In this document: piece after piece, positions 1-8,924 of the stretch
Layout of the letters: every line of letters starts with the position of its first letter
Numbering within the stretch: the stretch's first letter is position 1
NCBI RefSeq assembly: GCF_023614235.1
Contig: NZ_CP094264.1
Span: 3,162,001-3,226,000 of the forward strand
DNA length: 64,000 nt
Direction: 5' to 3'
Source: Streptomyces sp. MRC013
GTDB taxonomy: Bacteria; Actinomycetota; Actinomycetes; Streptomycetales; Streptomycetaceae
Program-made: the position numbers and the translations under genes
The notes under the pieces: model-generated
What the model saw: the letters and a program-made list of their open reading frames with translations, nothing else
What the model was told of the DNA's origin: nothing
Databases searched by the model: none

Positions 1-1536
1 CCCGCCGAGCGTGCGGCGCGCGTACGCGACGACGGCCCGGCCCAGCGGATGGTCGGAGCCCTGCTCCACGGCGCCGGCGAGCCGCAGCACCTCGCGCCGG
101 TCGTCGTCGCGGTGCGCACCGCTCAGCGGGGTGACGCCGGTGACCTTCAGCCGGCCCGTCGTGAGCGTGCCGGTCTTGTCGAGGACGACCGTGTCGACGC
201 TGCGCAGGGTCTCCAGGGCGCGCGGCCCCTTGACGAGGATGCCCAGCTGGGCGCCGCGCCCGGTGGCGGCCAGCAGCGCCGTCGGCGTGGCGAGGCCCAA
301 CGCGCACGGGCAGGCGACGACCAGCACGGACACGGCGACCGTCACGGCGACCTGCGCGTCGGCCCCGGCACCCAGCCAGAAGCCCAGCACGGTCACCGCC
401 AGCGCCAGCACGGCCGGTACGAACACCCCGGCGACCCGGTCCGCGACGCGCTGCGCCCTGGCCTTGCCGGCGAGCGCGTCGGTCACCAGCCTGGTGATGC
501 GGGCCAGCCGCGTGTCCTCGCCGACCGCCGTGGCCCGGACCAGCAGCAGCCCGCCCGCGTTGACGGCGGCGCCGACGGCGGACGAGCCGGGACCCACCTC
601 GACGGGGTCGCTCTCCCCGGTCACCAGCGACAGGTCGAGCGCCGAACTGCCCTCCACGACCACGCCGTCCGTGGCGACCTTCTCCCCGGGCCGTACGACG
701 AAGACCTGGCCGACGCGCAACTGCTCGATCGGGACGCGCCGTTCGCGCCCCGACTGCCCGCAGCGCACCGCCACGTCCTTCGCGGCGAGCTCGGCCAGCG
801 ACCGCAGCGCGGCGCCCGTGCCGCGCTTGGCGCGCGCCTCCAGGTACCGCCCGGTCAGCACGAACATCGGTACGGCGACGGCCGCTTCCAGGTAGACGTG
901 CGCGACGTCCGTCGACGGGGACGGCAGCAGGCTGAACGGCATCGTCATGCCCGGCGTGCCGGCTCCGCCGAGGAACAGCGCGTACGTCGACCAGGCGAAC
1001 GCCGCGATCGTGCCGAGGGAGACCAGCGTGTCCATCGTGGACGCCGCGTGCCGCAGGCCCCGCACCGCCTTCACGTGGCACGGCCAGGTGCTCCAGAAGA
1101 CGACGGGACCGGTCAGCGCGAAGCAGAGCCACTGCCAGTTGTCGAACTGCAGGGCGGGGACCATCGACAGGACGAGGACGGGCGCGGAGAGGGCGACGGT
1201 GACCCACAGCCGCCGCCGCTGCGCCGCCTCCTCGGCGGCCTCCTCCCGGTCGCGGCGCTCCCGCCGGGCGGCCTCCGGCTCCTCCGCGGCCCTGGGCGGG
1301 GCCGGGGGTTCGGCGGTGAAGCCGGACCGCTCGACGGCGGCGATCAGGTCGGGGACCGTGTACGTCGGCGGGTGCGTGACCCGGGCCGTGCCGGTGGCGA
1401 GGTTCACGACCGCGGTCACGCCCTTCAGCCCGGCGAGGCCCTTCTCGACCCGGTTGACGCAGGCCGCGCAGGTCATGCCGCCGATGACGAGGTCGGTGGT
1501 GGTCGTGGCGGCGGCCACGGGGCCCGGCGCGGTCAT
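1..1536 (-). CDS. copA: Copper-translocating P1B-type ATPase CopA, C-terminus cut off by window edge
   Basis: Heavy-metal P-type ATPase that exports Cu(I) across the membrane. Only about 512 N-terminal residues lie in the window; the family is usually 740-760 aa, so the ATP-binding and last membrane segments are outside. Seen: an N-terminal HMA domain with GGMTCAAC (metal cysteines 23 and 26), a charged linker near residues 85-105, hydrophobic segments, the CPC ion-site motif near residue 408, and the phosphorylation motif DKTGT near 451. The ATG at 1536 overlaps the stop of the Met-rich gene upstream (ATGA), so the two are translationally coupled. Family assignment is firm; copper rather than silver is inferred from the CPC motif. 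Confidence 0.93.
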   Translation of the reverse strand, partial: MTAPGPVAAATTTTDLVIGGMTCAACVNRVEKGLAGLKGVTAVVNLATGTARVTHPPTYTVPDLIAAVERSGFTAEPPAPPRAAEEPEAARRERRDREEAAEEAAQRRRLWVTVALSAPVLVLSMVPALQFDNWQWLCFALTGPVVFWSTWPCHVKAVRGLRHAASTMDTLVSLGTIAAFAWSTYALFLGGAGTPGMTMPFSLLPSPSTDVAHVYLEAAVAVPMFVLTGRYLEARAKRGTGAALRSLAELAAKDVAVRCGQSGRERRVPIEQLRVGQVFVVRPGEKVATDGVVVEGSSALDLSLVTGESDPVEVGPGSSAVGAAVNAGGLLLVRATAVGEDTRLARITRLVTDALAGKARAQRVADRVAGVFVPAVLALAVTVLGFWLGAGADAQVAVTVAVSVLVVACPCALGLATPTALLAATGRGAQLGILVKGPRALETLRSVDTVVLDKTGTLTTGRLKVTGVTPLSGAHRDDDRREVLRLAGAVEQGSDHPLGRAVVAYARRTLGG

Positions 1537-1790
1537 CGGCCCGCCCCTTCCATGCCCATGCCGCCCATGTCCATGCCGCCCATGTCCGTGCCGTCGCCGG
1601 CCGTCCCGGCGGGGGCGCCGTCGCCGGGGTGGAGGCCGGGCGCCACGGGCCCGGCGAGCGTCCCGACGGCGTACGACGCCGCGAGCAGGACCACGAGCAG
1701 CGCCAGGAACCCGATCAGGCCCGCCAGCGGCCCGCGCGTCGTGGCGGCCGTACGTCCGGGCGCGGCCCGTCCGGGCCGGGCGTCCTTCAT
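1533..1790 (-). CDS. Small Met-rich single-TM protein coupled to copA
   Basis: An 85-aa protein with a basic N-terminus, one hydrophobic segment (about residues 25-45), and a C-terminal tail of repeated MGGM/MGMEG units. Methionine clusters of this kind bind Cu(I) in many copper-handling proteins, so a role in presenting copper to CopA is inferred. The ATG at 1790 is chosen because AGGAG lies about 9 nt upstream; an in-frame start at 1826 lacks this. Its TGA overlaps the copA ATG. No named family is recognised. Confidence 0.75.
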   Translation of the reverse strand: MKDARPGRAAPGRTAATTRGPLAGLIGFLALLVVLLAASYAVGTLAGPVAPGLHPGDGAPAGTAGDGTDMGGMDMGGMGMEGAGR

Positions 1791-2177
1791 GGTGTTCCGC
1801 TCCTGGGATGAGCGCCCGCCAGCCACGACTCCCGGTACGGGGGTGGCCCGGACACGTGGCTGACGGGCAGACAGAGGACGGGCCCCTGAAGGGCGGTGGC
1901 TCCCTCGGCCCGGTCACTCATGCTGGCACGGAAGTCCGCGGAATCCACCCGGCGCGCGGTGATATCCCACGTGAGCATTCTCCCGTTCCACGCCGGGAAC
2001 CCGTGCGCGCCACCGGCCGACTTCCTGGGGAAAACGTTCGCGCGTTTTCCGTCCGAATACGGCCACCGCCATTTGTTTCCGGCCGCCGTGTCCCGAAGAA
2101 GCCGGGAACCCGCCGCCCGCCGCCCGCGACTTACGAGGAGGGAGCCCGCCGTACGGCGGACACGGGAGGGACGAGCG
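1791..2177. other. Divergent intergenic region, copA operon / MFS gene
   Basis: This 387-bp stretch separates the leftward copper operon from the rightward MFS gene and must hold both promoters. It is less G+C-rich than the genes around 1960-2090. No convincing CsoR or CueR operator could be identified by eye, and no gene is supported. Confidence 0.5.
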
Positions 2178-3620
2178 ATGCCGCACGCCGAACGGGACGC
2201 CGCAGCGGGCCCGGGGAGACCGGACGAGCCGGACGACGCGCCGACGGGTGGGCGCAGTCCGTGGATCCTGGTCGCCATAGCCGGCGCCCTGTCGTTCACG
2301 GCGCTGCTCGACATGAACATCGTCAACATGGCGCTGGCCACCATAGCCACCGACCTGGACGTCTCCCCGTCGATGGCGCAGTGGGCGGTCCTCGGCTACC
2401 AGCTCGCCGTCGTGTCCCTGCTGCTGCCCGCCGGCCGCTGGCTGGACGGCGGGCGCGGCACGGGCGGCGTGGGGCTGCGCCCGGCGCTGCTGCTGGCGGT
2501 GTCCGGCTTCGCGGTGTGCGGGATGCTCGCCGCGCTCGCCCCCTGGATGGCCTGGCTGGCCGTCGCCCGGATCGCCCAGGGCACCTTCGGCGCCCTCCTG
2601 TTCGTCCTCATGCCCGTCCTGGTGGTGCGCGCCGTGCCGGCGTCGCTGCGCGGGCGGGCGATGAGCGTACCCGCGACGCTCGGCCCCCTGGGCGCCGTCA
2701 CCGGGCCCGCCGTCGGAGGCGTCCTGCTGGACGCGTTCGGCTGGCGGGCGGTCCTGCTCGTCAAGCTCCCCGTCTGCCTGGCCGCCCTGCTCGTCGTGGC
2801 CCGCGTCCTGCCGCGGCGCGGCGGCCTGGTCGCCCCCGGCCGGCAGCCCCTGACGGACGCGGCGCTCGTCGGCGGCGCCGTCGCCGCGCTGCTCCTCGGC
2901 CTCACCCTGGCACCCGGGGCACCCGCCTGGCTGCTGCTGGGCCTCGCCGCCGTACCGCCCCTCGTGTGGTGGACGCGCCGGCCCGCCACCCGCCCGGTCC
3001 TCGACGTGGTCCGCGCGTCGGGGGTGGCCGGCGTGTACGGGGCGGTGTTCTCGCTGGCCGCCGGCTTCGCCGCCATGCACTACGTGGTCGCCCTGCGGCT
3101 GCAGAGCGGCAGCGGCCTCTCCGCGACCGCCACCGGACTCACCGTCCTCGCGTTCCCGCTGGCCATGGGTGTGATGGGACCGCTCGGCGGGCGGCTCGCC
3201 GACCGGTGCGGGCCGCGCCCCACCGCCATCGCCGGTGCCTGTGTGACCGCGTTCGGCCTCACCCTGCTCGCCCTGCACGGCGACCACTGGACGCAGGCCG
3301 ACATCACCTGGCGGCTCGCCCTCGCCGGCGCCGGCATGGGTCTGTACGGCGGGCCGACGCAGACGCTCGTGATGACCGCCGCGCCGCCCCGGGCGCTGGG
3401 GGTCGCCGGGTCGCTGGTGCAGCTCTCCCGGAGCCTCGGCTTCGCCGTCGGGCCCGCGCTGGCCGGCGCCGCGTGGGGGCTGGCGGGCCGGGCGGACGGC
3501 GCCCGGTACGGGCTGGTGATCTCCGCGGTCGCGGCGTGGCTGTGCGTACTGCTCCTCGCCACCAGGCGCCGCACCCCGTCCGGGAAGCCGGCCCCGGCAC
3601 CGGAGCCTGCGGCACGCTGA
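2178..3620 (+). CDS. MFS drug transporter, DHA2-like
   Basis: A 480-aa polytopic membrane protein. The first TM carries LLDMNIVNMALATIATDL, matching the D(x)TIVNVAL motif of the EmrB/QacA (DHA2, 14-TM) family, and later hydrophobic segments span almost the whole chain. A loop near residue 345 reads GGRLADRCGPRP, the MFS signature. The ATG at 2178 is preceded by GGAGGG; longer in-frame starts run through non-coding sequence. Likely a proton-driven exporter of a small molecule; the substrate is unknown. It lies next to copper export and the decayed isonitrile gene, so export of that metabolite is possible but only inferred. Confidence 0.88.
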   Translation: MPHAERDAAAGPGRPDEPDDAPTGGRSPWILVAIAGALSFTALLDMNIVNMALATIATDLDVSPSMAQWAVLGYQLAVVSLLLPAGRWLDGGRGTGGVGLRPALLLAVSGFAVCGMLAALAPWMAWLAVARIAQGTFGALLFVLMPVLVVRAVPASLRGRAMSVPATLGPLGAVTGPAVGGVLLDAFGWRAVLLVKLPVCLAALLVVARVLPRRGGLVAPGRQPLTDAALVGGAVAALLLGLTLAPGAPAWLLLGLAAVPPLVWWTRRPATRPVLDVVRASGVAGVYGAVFSLAAGFAAMHYVVALRLQSGSGLSATATGLTVLAFPLAMGVMGPLGGRLADRCGPRPTAIAGACVTAFGLTLLALHGDHWTQADITWRLALAGAGMGLYGGPTQTLVMTAAPPRALGVAGSLVQLSRSLGFAVGPALAGAAWGLAGRADGARYGLVISAVAAWLCVLLLATRRRTPSGKPAPAPEPAAR

Positions 3621-3698
3621 GGAACCGGGCACCCGCGCCCCGCCCGCGGAGCCGGCGGCGGGCCCGCGGTGCCCCGGCGGCGCGGCGGGCCGCGGTGG

Positions 3699-4513
3699 TC
3701 ACGGCACGCGCACGCGCCGCGGGTGGCGCGGCGGGCCGCGGGTGAACGCGGTGCGGCCGTGCAGCAGGGCGTGGTCGTCGGTGACGGCGGGGCCGCTCCG
3801 CGCGCCGCGCCGGATCACCCGGTGGGCCGGGAGCCCGGCCTCCTCGCGGACGCCGTCGCGGCCGCGGCCGGCGCCCGGGGCCGTCCGGTCCGCGGGCGGG
3901 AACCGGTGGACGCCGCCGGAGACGCTCCGTGCGGCCGGGTCCGCGGGGGTGCGGGCGCGCACGCCCCCGACCGGGGCGGCGCACCGGCCGGGGAGCGCGG
4001 TTCGCCGCTCGCCGTAGGGCAGGCCGGGCAACGCGCCGTCCAGCCCGTACGTGTTGACCGCGTCCGCCCCGATCGCCCCCGGCGGCGCGTCCGGTTCGGT
4101 GCCGCGGGCGCGGACGGTCCGGTCCGGGACGCCGACGGGGCCGCCGGGGACGTGTCCGTCGGAGCGGAGGGTGATGCGCGCACCCGGCTCGCGGCGGCGG
4201 GTGTGGTCGCACAGCTCCCGGGGGAACCCCGGCGGCACCGGCTCCGCCGTGGCCGGGAGCGTACCGAGCGCCTCCCCCGGATCGGGCGGCCCGGCGGGAG
4301 GGCCGGGATGACGAAGCGGAGCGGGAGGCCCCGCCCGACGAAGCGCTCGCCCGTCGGCCGGTGCGGCGCGAAGCACTCCTCGCACGTCCCGGCGGCGCAG
4401 CCGCCGACCGGTTCGCGGGCGAGGCGGCGGTACGGGAAGACCGGACGGAGAACGTCGCCCGCGGGCGGACCGGGCGACGCTCCCTCCCAGCGTGACGGGC
4501 GGGGTTCGGTCAT
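3699..4513 (-). pseudogene. Decayed isonitrile synthase (PvcA/Dit1-like) joined to a TauD-type dioxygenase tail
   Basis: Starting at the ATG at 4513 (ATGA overlap with the HAD gene) the frame reads CEECF, then LPLRFVIPALPPGR. About 77 residues in, coding passes to another frame at a C5 run (4274-4278) and continues with EALGTLP, ELCDHTRRREPGARITLRSDG, VGVPDRTV, then NTYGLDGALPGLPYGERR and GGVHRFPPADR. These match successive conserved blocks of the PvcA/Dit1 isocyanide synthases, which turn an amino group into an isonitrile using ribulose 5-phosphate. The last ~45 residues (HALLHGRTAFT, RHPRRVRV) are instead the C-terminus of a TauD/PvcB Fe(II)/2-oxoglutarate dioxygenase. An intact pair would need about 600 residues and only about 270 remain, so a large internal deletion is inferred besides the frameshift. 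Codon third positions stay G/C-rich. Confidence 0.65.
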
Positions 4514-5181
4514 CGGATCCCGCGGAACCGGATGCGCGCGGCGCGTGCGGTGGTCTCCAGCGCGTCGAGGCGGGCCACCTCCACGTCGGGGAACTGGGCG
4601 GGTCCCGGACGGCCGTACCCGAAACTCACCCACGCCGCGGGCATGCCGGCGGCGCGGGCGGCGGCGAGGTCGTGGCGGCTGTCGCCGACCATGAGCCCGG
4701 CCGTGCCGCCCGCCAGGGCCAGCGCGTGGCGCAGGGGTCCGGGCGACGGCTTGCGCCCGGCCGGGCCGTCCCCGGTGACGACCGCGTCGAAGCAGCCGTC
4801 GAGGCGCAGGGCCCGGAGCAGCGCGCCGGTGACGCCGCCGGCCTTGTTGGTGCACAGCGCCGTGCGGACGCCCGCCGCGCGCAACCGCTCCAGCAGCGCC
4901 TCGGCGCCCGGGTACGGCCGGGACCCCTCGGCGGGCGAGGCGGCGTAACCGGTCAGGTACGCCTCCTGCACGCGGGCCACGACACCGGGGTCCACGGGGC
5001 GCCCGCGCTTCCCCACGGACGCCTCGACCAGCGCCGTACCGCCCTCGCCCACCCGGTCCCCGACCTCCGCGGGGGAGAGGACCGGCAGGCCGTGGGCGCG
5101 CAGCGCCGCGTTCACCGTGCGGACGATGTCGTCCAGGGTGTCGACCAGGGTGCCGTCGAGATCGAAGAGGACTGTGTCCAC
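4510..5181 (-). CDS. HAD-superfamily phosphatase, Gph-like
   Basis: A 223-aa haloacid-dehalogenase hydrolase. Motif I is FDLDGTLVDT at the N-terminus, motif II is ALCTNKAG, motif III Lys lies in GRKPSPGP, and motif IV is MVGDSRHD. The size fits phosphoglycolate-phosphatase-like enzymes. The GTG at 5181 is chosen because it puts motif I at the N-terminus; in-frame extension upstream runs into a (GGTGCG)n repeat that would encode alternating His-Pro and is unlikely to be protein. Its stop overlaps the start of the isonitrile synthase relic, so it may once have processed a phosphorylated product or precursor of that pathway (inference). Confidence 0.8.
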   Translation of the reverse strand: MDTVLFDLDGTLVDTLDDIVRTVNAALRAHGLPVLSPAEVGDRVGEGGTALVEASVGKRGRPVDPGVVARVQEAYLTGYAASPAEGSRPYPGAEALLERLRAAGVRTALCTNKAGGVTGALLRALRLDGCFDAVVTGDGPAGRKPSPGPLRHALALAGGTAGLMVGDSRHDLAAARAAGMPAAWVSFGYGRPGPAQFPDVEVARLDALETTARAARIRFRGIR

Positions 5182-5757
5182 GGTCCGGAATCCGGCTTCC
5201 GCGGTCTCTGCGCGCGTGCTGATGTCGGCCTCGATTCTTCGGTGCGGGTGCGGGTGCGGGTGCGGGTGCGGGTGCGGGTGGAAGCGCCGGCGCGTGTCCG
5301 GGGGGCCGTTCCCGGCCGCCGTCGGGAGGCGGTCCGGGGTCGTGCGCCGGAAGGGCGCGCCGGACGCGCCGGCGGCGGGTGCGGGGGCGGTCCGGTGGCG
5401 GGGAGGGGCACCTCGGGGTGCGGCCGGGCACCGCCGCCGCGCGCGGGGCGCGGCGCGGCCGGACTGACCGCGCGGGACGCCGCCACCGGCCGGTGCGTCA
5501 CCTCCGGCACGGTGTACCGGCAGGCCGGCACGCGCCGGTGGCGGCGCCGCGCGAACGGCCGCCGGGTCCACTGCGACCGCGACGACGTCCTCGCCACCAC
5601 GCGCGCCCGGGCCGCCGCCCCCGCGCGGGCGGCTCTCCGAGGCCCGGCCCCGGCCGGCCGCGGGCCGCCCCCCGCCCGCGGACCCCGCCCCGGGCGGGAC
5701 CCCGGGCCGGCCGGGCCGGCACCGCGGCGGCGGGGACGGGGGCGGCCGGGGCGGCCG
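5182..5757. other. Gene-free GC-rich gap
   Basis: Between the HAD gene and the ABC ATPase, this 576-bp stretch shows only composition-driven ORFs on both strands. It includes the hexanucleotide array listed separately. No promoter or terminator was clear. Confidence 0.5.
5241..5280. repeat. Hexanucleotide tandem repeat (GGTGCG)n
   Basis: About 6.7 perfect copies of GGTGCG lie just upstream of the likely start of the HAD phosphatase gene. Such arrays are prone to slippage; here a copy change would alter only the 5' leader. Confidence 0.9.
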
Positions 5758-6564
5758 TCACGGAGCCGCCTCCGCGGGGAGGCCGGGAACCGCCGCGGGG
5801 GAGTGGTGGTCGAAGGCGATCAGCGGACCGCCCGTCAGCGGGTGCTCCAGCACCGCCGCCCGCACCCCGAACACCTCCGCCAGCAGCTTCGGCGTCAGCA
5901 CCTCCCGCGGAGTTCCCGACGCCACCACCCGCCCCCGGTGCAGCACGTGCAACCGGTCGCACACCGACGCCGCCGCGTTCAGGTCGTGCAGCGACACCAG
6001 CGTCGTACGCCGCTGCTCCCGCAACAGCGCCAGCAGCTCCACCTGGTGCAGGACGTCCAGGTGGTTCGTCGGCTCGTCCAGCACCAGCACGTCCGGGTCC
6101 TGCGCCAGCGCCCGCGCCAGCAGCACCCGCTGCCGCTCGCCCCCGGACAGCGCCGAGAACGACCGGTCGTGCGCCGCGCCCATCCCGACCCGCTCCAGCG
6201 CCCGCGCCACCACGGCCCGGTCGGTCGCGTCCTCACCGGAGAACGGCCCCTTGTACGGCGTGCGCCCCATCACGACGATGTCGCCGACGGTCAGCTCGAA
6301 GTCGACGGCCCGCTCCTGCGGCAGCGCCGCCACGCACCGCGCCGCCCGGGAGGGCGTCAGGTCCCGCACGTCGACACCGCCTACTAGGACCCGGCCGGCC
6401 GCCGGGCGCAGGTGCCGGTACACGGTGCGCAGCACGCTCGACTTGCCGCTGCCGTTCGGCCCGACGAGCCCCGCGATCTCGCCGTCCGCGGCGATCAGGT
6501 GGACGCCCGACACGACGGCCCGGCCCGCGTAGGCGACGCTCAGCTCCTCCAGGGCGACGTTCAC
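5758..6564 (-). CDS. ABC transporter ATP-binding protein, metal-chelate uptake type
   Basis: A 268-aa ATPase of the FecE/BtuD class. Walker A GPNGSGKSS is near residue 40, the Q-loop follows LPQERAV, the signature is LSGGERQRV, Walker B is VLVLDEPTNHLD, and the H-loop is SLHDLNAA. The GTG start at 6564 overlaps the permease stop (GTGA), so it is coupled to the permease. Energises import of a siderophore, haem, cobalamin or similar chelate together with the next two genes. Confidence 0.93.
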   Translation of the reverse strand: MNVALEELSVAYAGRAVVSGVHLIAADGEIAGLVGPNGSGKSSVLRTVYRHLRPAAGRVLVGGVDVRDLTPSRAARCVAALPQERAVDFELTVGDIVVMGRTPYKGPFSGEDATDRAVVARALERVGMGAAHDRSFSALSGGERQRVLLARALAQDPDVLVLDEPTNHLDVLHQVELLALLREQRRTTLVSLHDLNAAASVCDRLHVLHRGRVVASGTPREVLTPKLLAEVFGVRAAVLEHPLTGGPLIAFDHHSPAAVPGLPAEAAP

Positions 6565-7661
6565 GCGCCTCCTCCGAGCCGCCGGTCGAGCAGGTACAGC
6601 AGCGCGGGCGCGCCGATCAGGGAGGTGACGACGCTGACCGGCAGCTCCTGCGCGTCCAGCGCCGTACGGCACACCAGGTCCACCACGACGAGCAGCACCG
6701 CCCCGAACAGCGCCGACACCGGCAGGAGCCGCCGGTGGTCCGAGCCGACGAGGAGCCGGCAGGCGTGCGGGACCATCAGGCCGACGAAGGCGATCGCCCC
6801 GGACACGGACACGAGCACCGCGGTCAGGAAGCTGGTCGTGGCGAACAGTTCGCGCCGCAGCCGCACCGGGTCCACGCCGAGCCCCGCCGCCGTCTCGTCG
6901 CCCATCATCATCGTGTTCAGCGCCCGGGCCCGCGCCATGAGCGCCAGCAGCACCGCCGGCACGGCCGCGGCCGGCCCGGAGAGGGTCTCCCAGGTGGCCC
7001 CGCCGAGGCTGCCCATCAGCCAGAACAGCACGCCCTGCGTCTGCTGCTCGTCCCCGGCCTGCAGGACGAGGTAACTGGTGAACCCGCTCAGGAACTGCCC
7101 GATGCCCACCCCCGCCAGCACCAGCCGCAGCGGCGAGAAACCGCCCCCGCGCCGCGCGATCAGCCACACCAGCGCGAACGTGGCCAACGCCCCGGCGAAA
7201 GCGGCGCCCGTCATGCCGAGCCCGGCCCCGAACACCCCGCCCGCGCCCAGCCCGAGCACCAGCGCGCCCACCGCGCCGAGCGAGGCGCCGGAGGAGATGC
7301 CGAGCAGGTACGGGTCGGCGAGCGGGTTGCGCACGAGCGCCTGCACCGCCGTGCCGACGAGGCCGAGCCCCGCGCCGACGAAGGCGGCCAGCAGGGCGCG
7401 CGGGAGGCGCAGCTGCCAGACGATCAGGTCCGACGTGCCCGGCCGGGGCTCCTCCCCGGACAGCCGCCACAGCACCACCGACCACACCTCGCGCGCGGGC
7501 ACGTCCGTCGACCCCCGCGCCACGGCGAAGGTGAGCGCGACGAGCAGCGCCGCGCCCAGCACGGCGGCGAGGAGGCCCGCCCGCACGTGCCGGACCCCGG
7601 GCGGCCGGCCCGGTTCCGCGGGGGCGCGGGGGGCCCGCGGGTTCGCGTCCGTCGTCGGCAC
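6561..7661 (-). CDS. FecCD-family ABC permease
   Basis: A 366-aa inner-membrane permease. Seen: RLPRALLAAFVGAGLGLVGTAVQ, NPLADPYLLGISSGASLGA and GAIAFVGLMVPHACRLLVGSDHR, all hallmarks of FecCD/BtuC permeases, with about 9-10 hydrophobic segments. The GTG at 7661 shares one base with the TAG of the substrate-binding gene, marking a tight operon. It forms the channel for the chelate delivered by the lipoprotein. A single permease gene implies a homodimer. Confidence 0.93.
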   Translation of the reverse strand: MPTTDANPRAPRAPAEPGRPPGVRHVRAGLLAAVLGAALLVALTFAVARGSTDVPAREVWSVVLWRLSGEEPRPGTSDLIVWQLRLPRALLAAFVGAGLGLVGTAVQALVRNPLADPYLLGISSGASLGAVGALVLGLGAGGVFGAGLGMTGAAFAGALATFALVWLIARRGGGFSPLRLVLAGVGIGQFLSGFTSYLVLQAGDEQQTQGVLFWLMGSLGGATWETLSGPAAAVPAVLLALMARARALNTMMMGDETAAGLGVDPVRLRRELFATTSFLTAVLVSVSGAIAFVGLMVPHACRLLVGSDHRRLLPVSALFGAVLLVVVDLVCRTALDAQELPVSVVTSLIGAPALLYLLDRRLGGGA

Positions 7662-8743
7662 TACCGGCCGGCCTTCACCCTGCTCGGGTACAGCGTCGCC
7701 GCGATCCTCTCCACGGCGTCGGCGTTGCGCACTCCGGCGATGGTCGTCGCCTCGGAACCGAGCCGCACGTACCGGTCCTCCTTGACGGCCTTGAGACCGC
7801 GCGTCGCCGCGTTGCCCTCCAGCCAGGCGCGGGCCTCGTCGAACGCCTTCTCGGTGGCGGCGGCGCTGCCCCGGTTGCGGACGGCCAGCTGGATCCAGTC
7901 CGGATCGGCGGAGACCACCTCCTCCCACCCGACCTGCTTGAACGTGTCGTCGCAGTCGGCGAAGACGTTCCGGGCACCGGCCAGTGTGATCACCGCGTTC
8001 GCGACCTGCCGGTTGCAGACCGCGACGGGCTGGCTGGTACCGGCGTCGTAGTCGAAGAGGAAGTACGTGGGCCGGTCCTCCTCCGGCACCGGGCCGACGG
8101 CCTTCCGGACGGCCCCGACCCTCCGGTCCACCTCCGCGGCGAGCTCCGCCGCCCTGTCGGCCGTGCCCGTCACGGCACCGAGGTCCCTGATGTCCCCGGT
8201 GACCGCGGTGAGGTCGGTCGCGGGTCCCTTCGCCGCGGCGGCGCACGCCGTCGACTTCAGGTACACGTGGGTGATGCCGGCCGCCCGGAACTCCTCACCG
8301 GTCGGCTTGTCGCCCATGGCGTGCCCGCCGCGGTTCGCCGTCGCGAACGTGTCGACGTACAGGTCGGCGCCGGAGCCGAGCAGCTTCTCCTTCGGGATGA
8401 CGGTCCGGCTCAGCACCGGGACCCTCCGCGCCTGCTCGCCCAGCTTCCCGGGGAGGGCGCCCTCCCCGGGCGGGAAGCCCGTGCCGACGACCCTGTCGCC
8501 CGCGCCGAGCCGCAGCAGCAGCTCCAGGGCCGAGGCGTTGCTGGTGACGATCGCGCGGGGTGCCGAGGCGACCGTCGTACGGCGGCCCTCGCAGTCCGTC
8601 ACCTCCACGGGGAAGCCCGCGCCGGCCCGTTTGCCGCCGGTCGGCCCGGCGGACGGGGCGGAACCGCCGCCCGCCCCGCACCCGACCGCGGCGAACGCCA
8701 GAGCGGCCGCGACACCACACCACACGCGAGATTGCCCCACCAT
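7661..8743 (-). CDS. Metal-chelate ABC transporter substrate-binding lipoprotein
   Basis: A 360-aa periplasmic-binding-type protein. The N-terminus has a hydrophobic segment ending in a lipobox-like AAVGCGAG, so it is probably lipid-anchored. The mature part reads FPVEVTDCEGRRTTVASAPRAIVTSNASALELLLRLGAGDRVVGTG, typical of the FepB/BtuF fold. The ATG at 8743 has GGAAGG upstream; a longer in-frame start would bury the signal peptide. First gene of the SBP-permease-ATPase operon. The ligand is not evident; proximity to copper export and an isonitrile synthase relic makes a metallophore worth considering. Confidence 0.9.
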   Translation of the reverse strand: MVGQSRVWCGVAAALAFAAVGCGAGGGSAPSAGPTGGKRAGAGFPVEVTDCEGRRTTVASAPRAIVTSNASALELLLRLGAGDRVVGTGFPPGEGALPGKLGEQARRVPVLSRTVIPKEKLLGSGADLYVDTFATANRGGHAMGDKPTGEEFRAAGITHVYLKSTACAAAAKGPATDLTAVTGDIRDLGAVTGTADRAAELAAEVDRRVGAVRKAVGPVPEEDRPTYFLFDYDAGTSQPVAVCNRQVANAVITLAGARNVFADCDDTFKQVGWEEVVSADPDWIQLAVRNRGSAAATEKAFDEARAWLEGNAATRGLKAVKEDRYVRLGSEATTIAGVRNADAVERIAATLYPSRVKAGR

Positions 8744-8924
8744 CGCCGACCCTTCCTCACCGTCCGGACCCGAGAGCGGTCCCGGACAAGTAGTCGCAGC
8801 GGCCTCCCGCCGAGTTCCCGGGGGTTCGCCCGTTCGCGACGGCTCTCCCCGCACGGCACCCTGCGCGAGGCGGCTGTTCGATTACAGTGCTGCGCCGGAG
8901 CCATGTCGTGGGGAGGGCCTCTCG

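Noticed and set aside
5182..5571. N-terminal extension of the HAD protein with alternating His-Pro
   Set aside because: Encoded by the (GGTGCG)n repeat and non-coding flank; the HAD motif I already begins right after GTG 5181.
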